The notes beneath the pieces are model-generated. The model was not told the origin of the DNA, did not search any database, and saw only the letters and a program-made list of their open reading frames with translations. Made by a program: the position numbers and the translations under genes. From assembly GCA_030150795.1 (NCBI GenBank), contig JASLFF010000782.1, forward strand, positions 1 through 13,285: a stretch of DNA of 13,285 nt. Direction: 5' to 3'. Origin of the DNA: Terriglobales bacterium. GTDB lineage: Bacteria; Acidobacteriota; Terriglobia; Terriglobales; Gp1-AA117. Positions 1 through 7,962 of this stretch are shown here, in pieces (the stretch's first letter is position 1; every line of letters begins with the position of its first letter).

Positions 1-647
1 CCGATAATCGATCCGACAAGGTAGAACAAACCTGCAATTTTCCGTAGCCATTTGGAAAGGCCCCTGATCGTTTCACCGAAATCTCCCAACTTTGGGTAGA
101 GCAGCAGGAACAGCGAGGAAATTCCCAGCGTCAGGTAAAACAAGGTCCATTTCACCATTGCATAAGAATGGGGATGGAAGGTATCTTCCGCCTGGGGATT
201 AAGGGTTTGCCAAATCGCGGCATCTTCCGCGTAGTCCGCCGCCCCTGCCGCCAGAATGCAAATGAATGCGGACCAGCCTAGCAGGCGCGCGACGTTATGG
301 CTCGCGCGACGCATCGGCGCGCTTACCGCGGAAACAAAAAGTGCCACATACAACACAATAAAAAAACAATCAATGATCTGTTGCATCCGCATCGTGTGCC
401 AATTGGCCTTGGCTTCAGTCAGCTCGGTGCCTGCCGCATCGAGCGCATTTCCCAGCAGCAGAATCGCCTGGTGCCGGCTCTGCACGAACTGCATTCTGAG
501 CCCGCGTCCGGGAGCGCCGCAGACTAATTCGCTTTTGGACGGGTCGGTGCAGTTCTCCTGCACCGTACCTTTATATTTCTTGTCGTTCCAAGTCAGGAAA
601 GCTGCGCACACGATCAGCGCAAGCAGTATCAGCAAGTTACCGCGCAT
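1..647 (-). CDS. Membrane protein of unknown function, 3' end cut by window edge
   Basis: An open frame runs from an ATG at 645-647 to the left edge (215 complete codons, no stop), so the C-terminus is missing. The start has a good Shine-Dalgarno AGGAG (complement of 653-657) 5 bases upstream. The protein begins with a hydrophobic segment (residues ~4-19, signal anchor or signal peptide). A hydrophilic loop with two cysteines (C33, C43; motif ENCTDPSKSELVCG) follows, then further hydrophobic segments at about 90-108, 121-137 and 166-182, and another near the cut end. That suggests an inner-membrane protein with the first loop outside, where the cysteines could form a disulfide. I do not recognise the family. 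It is divergent from glpK across a 120-base gap; nothing links the two functionally. Confidence 0.8.
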   Translation of the reverse strand, partial: MRGNLLILLALIVCAAFLTWNDKKYKGTVQENCTDPSKSELVCGAPGRGLRMQFVQSRHQAILLLGNALDAAGTELTEAKANWHTMRMQQIIDCFFIVLYVALFVSAVSAPMRRASHNVARLLGWSAFICILAAGAADYAEDAAIWQTLNPQAEDTFHPHSYAMVKWTLFYLTLGISSLFLLLYPKLGDFGETIRGLSKWLRKIAGLFYLVGSII

Positions 648-652
648 AGTAG

Positions 653-680
653 CTCCTGGTGATAGCAGTCGCAGATTATA
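653..680 (-). promoter_or_regulatory. Promoter -10 box and ribosome binding site for the left-edge membrane gene
   Basis: Read on the minus strand, the AT-rich stretch contains a perfect TATAAT (complement of 675-680). Transcription would begin near 668, leaving a leader of about 20 bases that carries AGGAG at 653-657 before the ATG at 647. No convincing -35 box is visible at the expected distance. The fit of -10, leader length and Shine-Dalgarno makes the call reasonable. Confidence 0.5.
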
Positions 681-767
681 TATTTATATAAGCGGAAAAC
701 ATCATGGATTTCCCTCCTTGTTGACGGGTACGGAATTGATGGAATGAGACCGGACTGAAAACGAACC

Positions 768-2270
768 ATGGCCAACTACATTGCCGCCATTGATCAGGGG
801 ACCACGAGCACACGCTTTATTGTGTTTGACGCCGCAGGGAAAGTTGTGGCCTGCGCGCAGAAAGAACATCAGCAGATATATCCGCATCCTGGATGGGTGG
901 AGCACGATGCCGAAGAAATCTGGGCGCGAACTCAGGAAGTAATCACTGAGGCGATGGCCGAGTCGCGGCTAAAGACCGGCGATATTGCGGCGATCGGGAT
1001 CACGAACCAGCGCGAAACCACGCTGCTGTGGAACAAGAAGGCAGGCAAGCCGCTCCACAATGCAATCGTATGGCAAGACACACGCGTGGCCGGCGAAGTG
1101 CGTAGATTTGCCACAGAGCTGGGCGATCCCTTTTTTCGAAGCCGCACAGGCTTGCCGCTCTCAACATACTTCAGCGCGCTCAAATTGCGCTGGATGCTGG
1201 AAACGATTCCCGGTGCGCGGCGACAGGCCGAGGCCGGCGATCTGATGTTCGGGAACATTGACTCATTTCTGCTGTGGAAACTAACGGGCGCGGAACATGG
1301 CGGTCTCCATGCGACCGACGTGACCAACGCCAGCCGCACGCAGTTGATGAACCTGAATACCCTGCAATGGGATGACGAGCTGTTGCGCGCGTTTTCTATC
1401 CCGCAGCCGATCCTGCCGGAGATTCGATCCAGCAGTGAAGTGTATGGCCACATTGCACAAGGACCGTTAAAAGGCGTGGCGATTGCTGGAATCCTGGGAG
1501 ACCAGCAGGCCGCCCTGGTCGGGCAGACGTGTTTCAGAAGCGGTGAAGCCAAAAACACATACGGCACCGGCTGCTTTCTGCTGATGAATACCGGCGCGAA
1601 ACCGACGGAATCGAAACACGGACTGCTGACGACCGTCGCCTATAAATTGGGTGAGCAGCCGGCGCGGTATGCACTGGAAGGCAGCGTTGCAATCGGCGGA
1701 GCGCTGGTGCAGTGGCTGCGCGACAATCTGGGAATAATCAAGACAAGCGCCGAAGTCGAGGAACTGGCGCTAACGGTAGAAGACAATGGTGGCGTGTATA
1801 TGGTCCCGGCATTTTCCGGGTTATATGCGCCTTATTGGAAAGAGGATGCGCGCGGCGTGATTGCGGGTTTAACGCGTTATGCGAACAAAGGCCACCTGGC
1901 GCGGGCAGTGCTGGAGGCGGTGGCATTCCAGACGCGTGAAGTGGTGGAAGCCATGGAGCAGGATTCCGGCATTCGGCTGGAAGAATTGCGCGTGGACGGC
2001 GGAATGGTTGGCAACAGTCTGTTGATGCAATTTCAGGCTGACATGCTTAATCGGCCAGTGGTGTTACCGTCGACCAAGGAGACCACGAGCCTGGGCGCGG
2101 CTTATGCGGCAGGCCTGGCGATTGGATTTTTCAGCAATGTGGATGCGCTATGCCGGTACTGGTCCGCGGAGAAAACATGGAAACCGACGATGGACCAAAC
2201 TCGCCGGGAACAAATGTACGGGCACTGGAAAAAGGCGGTGACCAAGACATTTGACTGGCTGGAAGCATAA
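768..2270 (+). CDS. glpK: Glycerol kinase
   Basis: FGGY-family kinase that phosphorylates glycerol with ATP to sn-glycerol 3-phosphate in the cytoplasm. At 500 residues it has the normal family length. Visible landmarks are the N-terminal phosphate-binding loop DQGTTSTRF (9-17), glycerol-binding ITNQRETT (78-85) with R83 and E84, IVWQDTR (100-106), Y134, and the catalytic-base aspartate D245 in GDQQAAL. Further C-terminal are NTYGTGCF (263-270), [12 protein letters not shown] (346-357) and the FGGY signature around [14 protein letters not shown] (375-388). An in-frame TGA at 756-758 rules out an upstream start; the ATG has no strong Shine-Dalgarno. The segment before GDQQ reads [15 protein letters not shown], so neither the enterobacterial fructose-1,6-bisphosphate loop (GGKGGTR) nor the Firmicute regulatory-histidine segment is present. 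Feedback control probably differs from E. coli. No glpF or glpD lies beside it. Confidence 0.97.
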   Translation: MANYIAAIDQGTTSTRFIVFDAAGKVVACAQKEHQQIYPHPGWVEHDAEEIWARTQEVITEAMAESRLKTGDIAAIGITNQRETTLLWNKKAGKPLHNAIVWQDTRVAGEVRRFATELGDPFFRSRTGLPLSTYFSALKLRWMLETIPGARRQAEAGDLMFGNIDSFLLWKLTGAEHGGLHATDVTNASRTQLMNLNTLQWDDELLRAFSIPQPILPEIRSSSEVYGHIAQGPLKGVAIAGILGDQQAALVGQTCFRSGEAKNTYGTGCFLLMNTGAKPTESKHGLLTTVAYKLGEQPARYALEGSVAIGGALVQWLRDNLGIIKTSAEVEELALTVEDNGGVYMVPAFSGLYAPYWKEDARGVIAGLTRYANKGHLARAVLEAVAFQTREVVEAMEQDSGIRLEELRVDGGMVGNSLLMQFQADMLNRPVVLPSTKETTSLGAAYAAGLAIGFFSNVDALCRYWSAEKTWKPTMDQTRREQMYGHWKKAVTKTFDWLEA

Positions 2271-2404
2271 GAAACTGATGTTTTGATGATAACCGCCGAC
2301 TGTCCCTTTCGATCTAAATAGCAGAAGGAGGATGCGGGGAACATTCCGGCTGCTTGTGGTGTCACTTACTGCAATGACCGTCCGTGGCGACCAATAAGAC
2401 TTGT

Positions 2405-2408
2405 GGAG
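2405..2408 (+). promoter_or_regulatory. Ribosome binding site deciding the TPR-protein start
   Basis: GGAG lies 5 bases before the ATG at 2414. It favours that ATG over an in-frame GTG at 2384, which lacks a comparable site and would add ten polar residues in front of the signal peptide. Confidence 0.65.
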
Positions 2409-2413
2409 ATCCA

Positions 2414-3928
2414 ATGACAAGCTATTGCCTCATACTCTTAGCGCTTTTGCTGCCCGTGCAACGCTTTCTGGCGAGTGTTTCCGGGCATATTTTGGATCGT
2501 GAAGGCAAGCCTCTCATCGCAGCGGAGGTGAAATACACCAACGTGGGGAGCCTGGACAACGGTTCCAGCGCATCGCTTCCGAGCGGTTCTTTCGATAGTT
2601 CAGCGGCAGCTCCAATGGCAAGGGTCTCAGAGGGTTCAGGACGAGTTTACAAAACCCTGACAGACAAGAAGGGGGCCTTTGCTCTGGTGGGCATTGCGTA
2701 CGGCATATACAAGGTAGAGATCACCGCTGCCGATGGCACCCGTGTTTACTCCGGCAAGAAATATATAGGCGACAACACTGACGAAGCTTCGCAGAATATT
2801 TTGAACGTTGACCTGTCAGCCGCCACAAATGATCCTACGGGGCCTGGCGGCTCCAGCCTGGCTCCGGGAAAGAAAACAAAAGAACAACTGGAATTGATCC
2901 GGCAGGAAAATGCGCGTGCGTCACAGATCAACAAGCTGATGGTGCAATATCACACAGCGGTTGGGGTAGAAGACTGGCTGAACGCAATCAGCCTGATCAA
3001 GAAATTAATCGCGGTGGACCCGAACCGCTGGGAGTTCTACCAGAACCTGGGTACGCTTCAATCCAACCAGATGCAATACGCGGAAGCAGCGCAGAGCTTC
3101 GCCAAAGGAGTAGAAGTAGCACAAAAGACGTTGAAAAACTCTTCCGACTCCGATCAAGCGCTAACGAATATTGGCGACTTGCTGCTGGCCGAAGCTGATG
3201 CTTACGATCACGCGGAAAAGGTGGATGAAGCAGTGGAGCTTTATCAGAAAGCGGCAGAAACGTATCCGCGCCCTTTCATGGCGAAATATCGGGCATGTAA
3301 CGCGCTGACGAACGCCGGCAAATATGAAGCCGCGATCGAGAAGTGCAACCAGGCGATTGCAGAGGACCCCACACAGTGGGGGCCTTACCAAGTGCTGGGC
3401 GGAATTTATTCCGCGCTCGACAAGCCGAAGGACGCTCTTGAGTCGTACCAAAAAGGAGTTGCAGCGGCACAGAAGATGCTGGAAGGGCAGCCCGATGCAC
3501 GCACAAAAGTCGGGCTGGGACAAATGCTGAATTCTGAAGGCAATCTGCTGGTGCAGCTTAAGAAATATGACGAAGCTATTGGAGTGTTCGCGAAGGCGGC
3601 GGAGTCGGCCGCATACCCGGCGATGTCGTACTTCAATCTGTGCGCCACTTACTACAACCTCAAGCGCAGCCAGGAAGCGGTAGCTGCCTGCGACCATGCT
3701 ATTGCGTCCGATCCAACACTGGCGGACGCATACTTCATCAAGGGTTCAATCCTGTTTGGACAGGGACAATTGGAGCACGGGAAATATGCGGTCCCGCCGG
3801 GAACAACGGAAGCGCTGAACAAATATCTGGAATATGCGCCGTACGGAGACCACGCCAAGACAGTGAGGGACATGATCAACCAACTAGGCAAGGACATGGG
3901 AACTATGTACCAGCCAAAAAAGAAGTAA
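2414..3928 (+). CDS. Secreted TPR protein with N-terminal carboxypeptidase-regulatory-like domain
   Basis: 504 residues from the ATG at 2414. A signal peptide (MTSYCLILLALLLPVQRFLA, cleavage near residue 20) is followed by a small beta domain of the CarboxypepD_reg type (~21-136, starting SVSGHILDREGKPLIAAEV and containing TDKKGAFALVGIAYGIYKVEI). This domain carries a Ser/Gly/Ala-rich insertion at ~45-75. After a linker with a charged stretch (KKTKEQLELIRQENAR), the rest is tetratricopeptide repeats from ~175 to 475, with typical helices such as YAEAAQSFAKGVE, DEAVELYQKAAE, KYEAAIEKCNQAIAEDP and SQEAVAACDHAIASDP. Such proteins usually act as periplasmic or surface scaffolds; no enzyme domain is seen. 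It stands alone between glpK (143-base gap) and the DoxX gene (155-base gap). Partner and exact role are unknown. Confidence 0.85.
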   Translation: MTSYCLILLALLLPVQRFLASVSGHILDREGKPLIAAEVKYTNVGSLDNGSSASLPSGSFDSSAAAPMARVSEGSGRVYKTLTDKKGAFALVGIAYGIYKVEITAADGTRVYSGKKYIGDNTDEASQNILNVDLSAATNDPTGPGGSSLAPGKKTKEQLELIRQENARASQINKLMVQYHTAVGVEDWLNAISLIKKLIAVDPNRWEFYQNLGTLQSNQMQYAEAAQSFAKGVEVAQKTLKNSSDSDQALTNIGDLLLAEADAYDHAEKVDEAVELYQKAAETYPRPFMAKYRACNALTNAGKYEAAIEKCNQAIAEDPTQWGPYQVLGGIYSALDKPKDALESYQKGVAAAQKMLEGQPDARTKVGLGQMLNSEGNLLVQLKKYDEAIGVFAKAAESAAYPAMSYFNLCATYYNLKRSQEAVAACDHAIASDPTLADAYFIKGSILFGQGQLEHGKYAVPPGTTEALNKYLEYAPYGDHAKTVRDMINQLGKDMGTMYQPKKK

Positions 3929-4083
3929 GCAGAGCACCATGAATCCAACAACCGGGGAATCGAGCAGCACGGATTGAGCAGTTCGGAAAAGCCTTCATTG
4001 CCCGTTCGCTAACCATCTGGGCCACCCAGCTGTGAGAGATCGAATCCTAATCAGGGTTACTTCAACGAACGGAGGCTAGTGCC

Positions 4084-4521
4084 ATGAAGGCAGCATTTCT
4101 CATTGGTCGTCTGGTATTCGGCGGGTTCTTTCTTTATAACGGCATCAATCACCTTAAACAGCGCAAGCAACTGGCGCAGTATGCAGAGACAAAGAATGTG
4201 CCCATGGCTGAAGCGGTCGTGGCGGCAACTGGCATCACGTTGATTGCCGGCGGCACCAGCATCTTGCTGGGCGTGAAACCTAAGCTGGGCACAGCCGCGA
4301 TTGCCGGTTTCCTGGCGGGCGTCTCTCCCGTGATGCACAATTTCTGGACAGTAGAGGAGCCGCAGCAGCGCATGAATGAAATGATCAACTTCAGCAAGAA
4401 CATGGCGCTTCTTGGCAGCGCTCTCGCGCTCATGGGCATCGAAGAGCCCTGGCCGGTAAGTGTACCCATAAGCAAGGAGGAGATCGAAGCACGCGGCTAT
4501 GAAGACCTGATCGCCGCATAA
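4084..4521 (+). CDS. DoxX-like membrane protein
   Basis: 145-residue polytopic protein with four hydrophobic segments (~4-20, 42-63, 68-86, 104-119), matching the DoxX / DoxX-like four-helix fold. Characteristic points are the first helix ending in FFLYNGINHL and the MHNFW motif (84-88). Members are inner-membrane proteins, some linked to quinone-dependent redox or oxidative-stress functions; the substrate here cannot be told. The ATG at 4084 has an excellent Shine-Dalgarno GGAGG (4071-4075, 8-base spacing). It ends 32 bases before the aldo/keto reductase start on the same strand with no visible terminator, so the two are probably co-transcribed. The C-terminal tail (~121-145) is charged and likely cytosolic. 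Confidence 0.8.
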   Translation: MKAAFLIGRLVFGGFFLYNGINHLKQRKQLAQYAETKNVPMAEAVVAATGITLIAGGTSILLGVKPKLGTAAIAGFLAGVSPVMHNFWTVEEPQQRMNEMINFSKNMALLGSALALMGIEEPWPVSVPISKEEIEARGYEDLIAA

Positions 4522-4553
4522 TCCTGCAAAACTTCTGGAGAAGAAAAGTCATC

Positions 4554-5624
4554 ATGCATCGCAGAGAGTTTCTGAGGGGCGTGGCCCTGGCAGGTATCGC
4601 GGCGCGGGGGGCGCGAGGGTTGACCGGCAGCTTTGCCGACGGCATGCAATCGAGCGCAGGCGGAAATAAAGAAGGAGGCCCGATGATCTATCGCACACTG
4701 GGGCGAACAGGCGAATGCGTCTCCGCCATCGGCATGGGCGGGTTCCACATCGGTCAGCCCAAACTTAGTGACGATGACAGCATCAAGCTGATTCGTGCCG
4801 CCATCGATGGCGGAATCAACTTCATGGACAACTCATGGGACTACAACAAAGGGCAGAGCGAAGTCCGCATGGGGAAGGCGCTGAAGGATGGCTATCGACA
4901 AAAAGTTTTCTTAATGACGAAGCTCGATGGCCGCACCAAAGAAGAAGCGACCAAGCAGATTAATGAGTCTCTGCAGCGCTTGCAGACCGATCATCTTGAT
5001 TTGATCCAGCACCATGAGATTATTCGCTTTGACGATCCTGACCGCGTCTTTGCCGAGGATGGAGCGCAGGAAGCCGTGCTGGAAGCCAGGAAAGCCGGCA
5101 AGGTACGCTACATTGGATTCACCGGACACAAGGACCCGCATATCCATCTCTACATGCTGGAAGTGGCAGCCAAGCACAACTTCCATTTTGATACCGTGCA
5201 GATGCCGCTGAATGTAATGGACGCACACTTTCGCAGCTTTGGCGAATTAGTACTGCCCAAGCTGGTGGAGCAGAAGATTGGCGTGCTGGGAATGAAATCC
5301 ATGGGTGACCAGATCATTCTGAAGAGCGGCGTGGTGAAGCCCATGGAATGCCTGCACTATGCATTGAACCTGCCGACATCCGTGGTGATTACGGGAATTG
5401 ACAGCCAGGAAATTTTGCAGCAGGCATTTGAAGCCGCCAAGACTTTCAAGCCCATGAGCAAAGACGAAGTCGCGGCCCTGTTGGCCAGGACGGAGAAAGT
5501 AGCGGCAACAGGCGAATACGAACTGTTCAAGACTTCAGCACACTTTGATTCCACGGCACACCATCCGGAGTGGCTGGGCGGACAGTCGCTCCATGTGGAT
5601 AAGCTTGCCGGACCGCCGAGCTAA
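4554..5624 (+). CDS. Aldo/keto reductase with twin-arginine-type N-terminus
   Basis: 356 residues, NAD(P)H-dependent oxidoreductase of the aldo/keto reductase barrel fold. The catalytic tetrad is visible: D92 and Y97 in MDNSWDYNKG, K123 in LMTKLDG, and H154 in LDLIQHH. The barrel begins at MIYRTLGRTGE (residue 44). The first 43 residues form an extension starting MHRREFLRGVALAGIAA, matching the twin-arginine RRxFL pattern with a short hydrophobic stretch, so the long form may be exported by Tat. The hydrophobic part is short and broken by arginines, so export is not certain. The first ATG has only a distant GGAG (4537-4540, 13 bases away), whereas the internal ATG at 4683 has a strong AAGGAGG, so a cytosolic short form is possible. 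No C-terminal ferredoxin-like cysteine motif is present. Likely in an operon with the DoxX-like gene; substrate unknown. Confidence 0.88.
   Translation: MHRREFLRGVALAGIAARGARGLTGSFADGMQSSAGGNKEGGPMIYRTLGRTGECVSAIGMGGFHIGQPKLSDDDSIKLIRAAIDGGINFMDNSWDYNKGQSEVRMGKALKDGYRQKVFLMTKLDGRTKEEATKQINESLQRLQTDHLDLIQHHEIIRFDDPDRVFAEDGAQEAVLEARKAGKVRYIGFTGHKDPHIHLYMLEVAAKHNFHFDTVQMPLNVMDAHFRSFGELVLPKLVEQKIGVLGMKSMGDQIILKSGVVKPMECLHYALNLPTSVVITGIDSQEILQQAFEAAKTFKPMSKDEVAALLARTEKVAATGEYELFKTSAHFDSTAHHPEWLGGQSLHVDKLAGPPS
4672..4678 (+). promoter_or_regulatory. Strong internal Shine-Dalgarno within the aldo/keto reductase gene
   Basis: AAGGAGG sits 4 bases before an in-frame ATG at 4683 (codon 44). Translation from there would give a 313-residue protein beginning MIYRTLGRTGE, the normal start of cytosolic aldo/keto reductases. 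This is the best ribosome binding site in the gene. It may be a real alternative start or the gene's only start. Confidence 0.5.
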
Positions 5625-5683
5625 CTGAGCTCGCCGGAATCGCGCGTGGTCGGAAAAGCTGCTCACCGCACAACAGCGAGCTT

Positions 5684-6712
5684 TCACGGCTGCGCTCCGA
5701 GCTGAACGAACTCCGTCTTTACATCTCCATTTGGGTAGATGGTGTGCATGGCGAAGCCCAGTGGAGTGCTCCAAGGAAGCAGGCGGCTGGTGGTTGGCGC
5801 GATGTGCCAGGTAATCCCGTCGCGCTCAAAGACCGTTCCCACATGCCAATGGCCCACCAGCATGTGCCGGACTCCGATCCGGTGCAGCAGATCCAGTTCC
5901 CGCGAGCGATACGGCTCATTGATCACCCAATACGGCTTAGGGTCTGGCGGCATATTGTCGCCGCGCGCCGCTGGAATGTGCTGGATGCCAATCACAATGT
6001 TTCCCCCGCGCTGGTCGCCATCGTTGTCATTGCCCCGACGGTCGTCGGCATCAGATTGGTTCTGCGGGTGCTGGTCGTCATTTTGATTTTGACGCGAATC
6101 ATTTCTCTGTGAACCTAGGTTCCACCAGTGGCGGCGGTTGCCGCGATCGTCTCTATTTCCGCTGGCGCCCTGGCGCGAGAGCCATGAAAGCATTTTTTGC
6201 GACTCGGCTTCTGTCTGAGGAGGCATTGGCTGTGGTGATTGGGCATCAAACTGGTCGAAATTGCCAAGGAGTTGGGAGTCGATCACAAGAAACGTGACGC
6301 CTTTGACTTGAAAGCGATAGTAGTCCGGTCCAAAGACTTCCCTGTATTTTTCTACGTCAGTGCTGTGCACATCATGATTGCCTGGCGCATAGTAAACGGG
6401 TGCGTGCAACCACTTTAAGATGCCGCGGGCGATCAACCACTGGTCATAGTTCTCGCCCACATCGCCGCTCACGATTACAGCATCGGGGTGGCGCGCATTC
6501 ACCATGTCCACGGTGCGGCGCAAATTATCGAACGCGTGCGGAGCCTGAGGTTCACCCAAATGCGTGTCACTGATCTGTGCAATTGTCACCTGCGCATGGC
6601 TGGCTAATGGACATGCCAGCATGAACACGCAGCCCAGCAGTGCTAACAATACGCATTGAAATAGCGCCGTAAAAAGGCGCAAAAATGGCTTTGTCATATT
6701 TTCAGTTCTCAT
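5684..6712 (-). CDS. Secreted calcineurin-like metallophosphoesterase with hydrophilic insertion
   Basis: 342 residues. An N-terminal signal sequence (hydrophobic ~11-33, likely cleavage after ASHA at residue 40) precedes a calcineurin-like phosphoesterase domain with all usual two-metal motifs: D49 and H51 (QISDTHLG), D84 (SGDVGE), N112-H113 (APGNHDVH), H245 (GIQHIP), and H288 and H290 (VGHWHVG). It probably hydrolyses phosphoester bonds in the periplasm or outside the cell; the substrate is not predictable. Between the GNHD motif and H245 lies an Asp/Asn/Gln/Arg-rich segment (~182-238) that is not part of the usual fold. The start is uncertain: the ATG at 6712 has no Shine-Dalgarno, and an ATG five codons on (6697) also precedes the signal sequence. 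It is convergent with the aldo/keto reductase (59-base gap) and divergent from msrA. Confidence 0.88.
   Translation of the reverse strand: MRTENMTKPFLRLFTALFQCVLLALLGCVFMLACPLASHAQVTIAQISDTHLGEPQAPHAFDNLRRTVDMVNARHPDAVIVSGDVGENYDQWLIARGILKWLHAPVYYAPGNHDVHSTDVEKYREVFGPDYYRFQVKGVTFLVIDSQLLGNFDQFDAQSPQPMPPQTEAESQKMLSWLSRQGASGNRDDRGNRRHWWNLGSQRNDSRQNQNDDQHPQNQSDADDRRGNDNDGDQRGGNIVIGIQHIPAARGDNMPPDPKPYWVINEPYRSRELDLLHRIGVRHMLVGHWHVGTVFERDGITWHIAPTTSRLLPWSTPLGFAMHTIYPNGDVKTEFVQLGAQP
5999..6169 (-). other. Low-complexity hydrophilic insertion in the phosphoesterase
   Basis: Encodes about 57 residues (182-238) strongly enriched in N, D, Q, R and G, including RNDSRQNQNDDQHPQNQS and DDRRGNDNDGDQRGGN, with one aromatic patch (RHWWNLG). 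It lies in frame inside the catalytic domain, so it most likely forms a disordered surface loop. Its repetitive polar composition suggests growth by slippage or codon-level expansion. Confidence 0.7.
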
Positions 6713-6827
6713 GGATATGAAGATAAGAACCCGTTTTGTGCTCTGGAGTTGTCAGCAGAATGCTTCAATGGGTAACCTGTTCACGGCGCGCGATGGAACT
6801 TTCAGCGCGGGAAAGCATCGAATCTTT

Positions 6828-7367
6828 ATGGAAAATTTACAAACTGTGGTTTTGGGCGGCGGGTGTTTCTGGTGCCTGGAAGCGGTCTTTGACCGCATGG
6901 AAGGCGTTACATCAGTTGAATCGGGTTATATGGGTGGCCACATGGACAAACCGACCTACCGCCAAGTGTGCAACGGCGATACCGGACACGTTGAAGTGGT
7001 GTGTGTTACGTTCGATCCTGCAGTCGTTACGTTCCGAGAAATTCTGGATGTGTTTTTCTCCATTCACGATCCCACTACGCTGAATCGCCAGGGGAATGAC
7101 ATGGGTACCCAATATCGCTCGGCAATTTTCTATTCGACGGAAGAGCAATATCGCGAGGCGAAGAAAGTAATTGACGAATTGAATGCGGCGAAACACTGGC
7201 CGAATCCGATCGTAACGTCACTGGAGCCCGCTGCCAAATTTTTTGTGGCCGAGGATTATCACCAGGAATATTTCGCCAACAACGGGAACCAGCCGTATTG
7301 CCAGTTTGTGGTAGCGCCTAAGGTAAAAAAGTTCGAGCAGAAATTCGCGCAAAAAGTTAAAGCGTGA
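6828..7367 (+). CDS. msrA: Peptide-methionine (S)-S-oxide reductase MsrA
   Basis: Reduces methionine-S-sulfoxide in oxidised proteins, a repair step after oxidative damage, normally recycled by thioredoxin. The 179-residue form starting at the ATG at 6828 (MENLQTVVLGGGCFWC) has the typical length. The catalytic cysteine is C13 in GCFW. Other family landmarks are SGYMGG, TGHVEVV, IHDPTTLNRQGNDMGTQYRS and EDYHQEYF, and a C-terminal NQPYCQFVVAPK whose Cys (C158) is a candidate resolving residue together with C16. The frame stays open upstream to an ATG at 6711, but those 39 residues match nothing in the family and would overlap the divergent gene's start, so the shorter form is preferred. The Shine-Dalgarno is weak (GGGAAAG, 12-13 bases upstream). 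No MsrB domain is fused or adjacent. Confidence 0.95.
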   Translation: MENLQTVVLGGGCFWCLEAVFDRMEGVTSVESGYMGGHMDKPTYRQVCNGDTGHVEVVCVTFDPAVVTFREILDVFFSIHDPTTLNRQGNDMGTQYRSAIFYSTEEQYREAKKVIDELNAAKHWPNPIVTSLEPAAKFFVAEDYHQEYFANNGNQPYCQFVVAPKVKKFEQKFAQKVKA

Positions 7368-7415
7368 GCGCAACATTTCACGGCCTATGGTGTTGCGCTA
7401 ACCTATTTGTTTTTA
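7368..7415 (+). terminator. Probable intrinsic terminator after msrA
   Basis: Immediately after the msrA stop codon, GCGCAACA (7368-7375) pairs perfectly with TGTTGCGC (7391-7398) around a 15-base loop. A T-rich stretch (7405-7415, ATTTGTTTTTA) follows. The T-run begins a few bases after the stem and the loop is longish, so it may be a moderate terminator. Confidence 0.5.
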
Positions 7416-7493
7416 TAGTTATGGCAGCCCTCCTTCGCCCAAGACACAGCATCTCAAGAAACAGTAGAAGGAAAACCGACGCGAGGAGAACCT

Positions 7494-7883
7494 ATGAAAC
7501 GCTTAATTACATTGCTGTTTGCATTCGTCATGGCTGCTTCCTTAAGCATGCTGGCGCAAGAACCCGCTGCCAATCCGGGTGGCGCTGACAAGAAGACCGA
7601 CAAGGCCGAGAAGAAAGAAGCCAAGGCCGCGGAAAAAGGCAAGTCCATGAGCCTGACCGGTTGGGTGAAAGAGCAGGACGGGAAAACCGTATTTATCAAT
7701 GATAAAGATAAACAGGCCTGGAACATCGAAAACATGGATGCCGTGAAGGGCCATGAAGGCCATCACGTAAAGGTCAAGGCCAAGTTGAATGAGTCCGACC
7801 ATAGCGTGAACGTTGAGAAACTCACAATGCTGCGCAAGAGCAAGCAGACTGCTGAAGAAAAGCAGAACGAAGAAAAGAAATAG
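7494..7883 (+). CDS. Small secreted Lys/Glu-rich protein with OB-like domain
   Basis: 129 residues. A signal peptide (MKRLITLLFAFVMAASLSMLA, cleavage near residue 21) precedes a low-complexity Lys/Ala/Glu linker (~31-50). A short beta-rich domain (~52-113: SLTGWVKEQDGKTVFINDK ... HEGHHVKVKAKL) then leads to a charged tail rich in K, E and Q. The domain pattern (SLTG opening, GHHVKVKAKL strand) resembles small secreted OB-fold-like domains common in Acidobacteriota; this is recognition by pattern only. A clear Shine-Dalgarno AGGAG (7484-7488) is 5 bases before the ATG. It appears to be a single-gene unit between two terminators. It probably acts in the periplasm; the ligand is unknown. Confidence 0.75.
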   Translation: MKRLITLLFAFVMAASLSMLAQEPAANPGGADKKTDKAEKKEAKAAEKGKSMSLTGWVKEQDGKTVFINDKDKQAWNIENMDAVKGHEGHHVKVKAKLNESDHSVNVEKLTMLRKSKQTAEEKQNEEKK

Positions 7884-7911
7884 CAGCAAGTAACAACTAA
7901 TAGGATTAAGC

Positions 7912-7942
7912 GGCGGAGTCGACTGGCTCCGCCCTTATTTTT
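7912..7942 (+). terminator. Intrinsic terminator after the small secreted protein gene
   Basis: GGCGGAGTC (7912-7920) pairs with GGCTCCGCC (7925-7933) through nine pairs including one G-U, with a GACT tetraloop. CTTATTTTT follows directly (7934-7942). A GC-rich stem, small loop and T-tract make this a textbook rho-independent terminator. Confidence 0.88.
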
Positions 7943-7962
7943 GTTTGGCGTATGCTTTAAGT

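Noticed and set aside
256..747. Plus-strand open frame of 163 codons
   Set aside because: It is antisense to a minus-strand gene that has a good start, ribosome binding site and membrane-protein pattern. Its own translation shows no domain.
721..750. TTGACG at 721-726 as a glpK promoter -35 box
   Set aside because: The sequence 16-18 bases downstream does not resemble a -10 box, so no promoter can be supported there.
5655..5684. Possible bidirectional terminator between the aldo/keto reductase and phosphoesterase genes
   Set aside because: AAAGCT-GC pairs with GCgAGCTTT only with a bulge and a 13-base loop, and it lacks a proper T-run. It is too weak to call.
6711..6827. Extended msrA start at 6711, overlapping the divergent phosphoesterase start codon
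   Set aside because: The extra 39 residues do not look like MsrA or a signal peptide, and the canonical MsrA N-terminus begins at 6828. The overlap of start codons is best seen as chance.
7364..7588. Open frame beginning with GTG overlapping the msrA stop codon
   Set aside because: It runs through the msrA terminator hairpin and into the secreted protein gene in another frame, and the product has no recognisable features.
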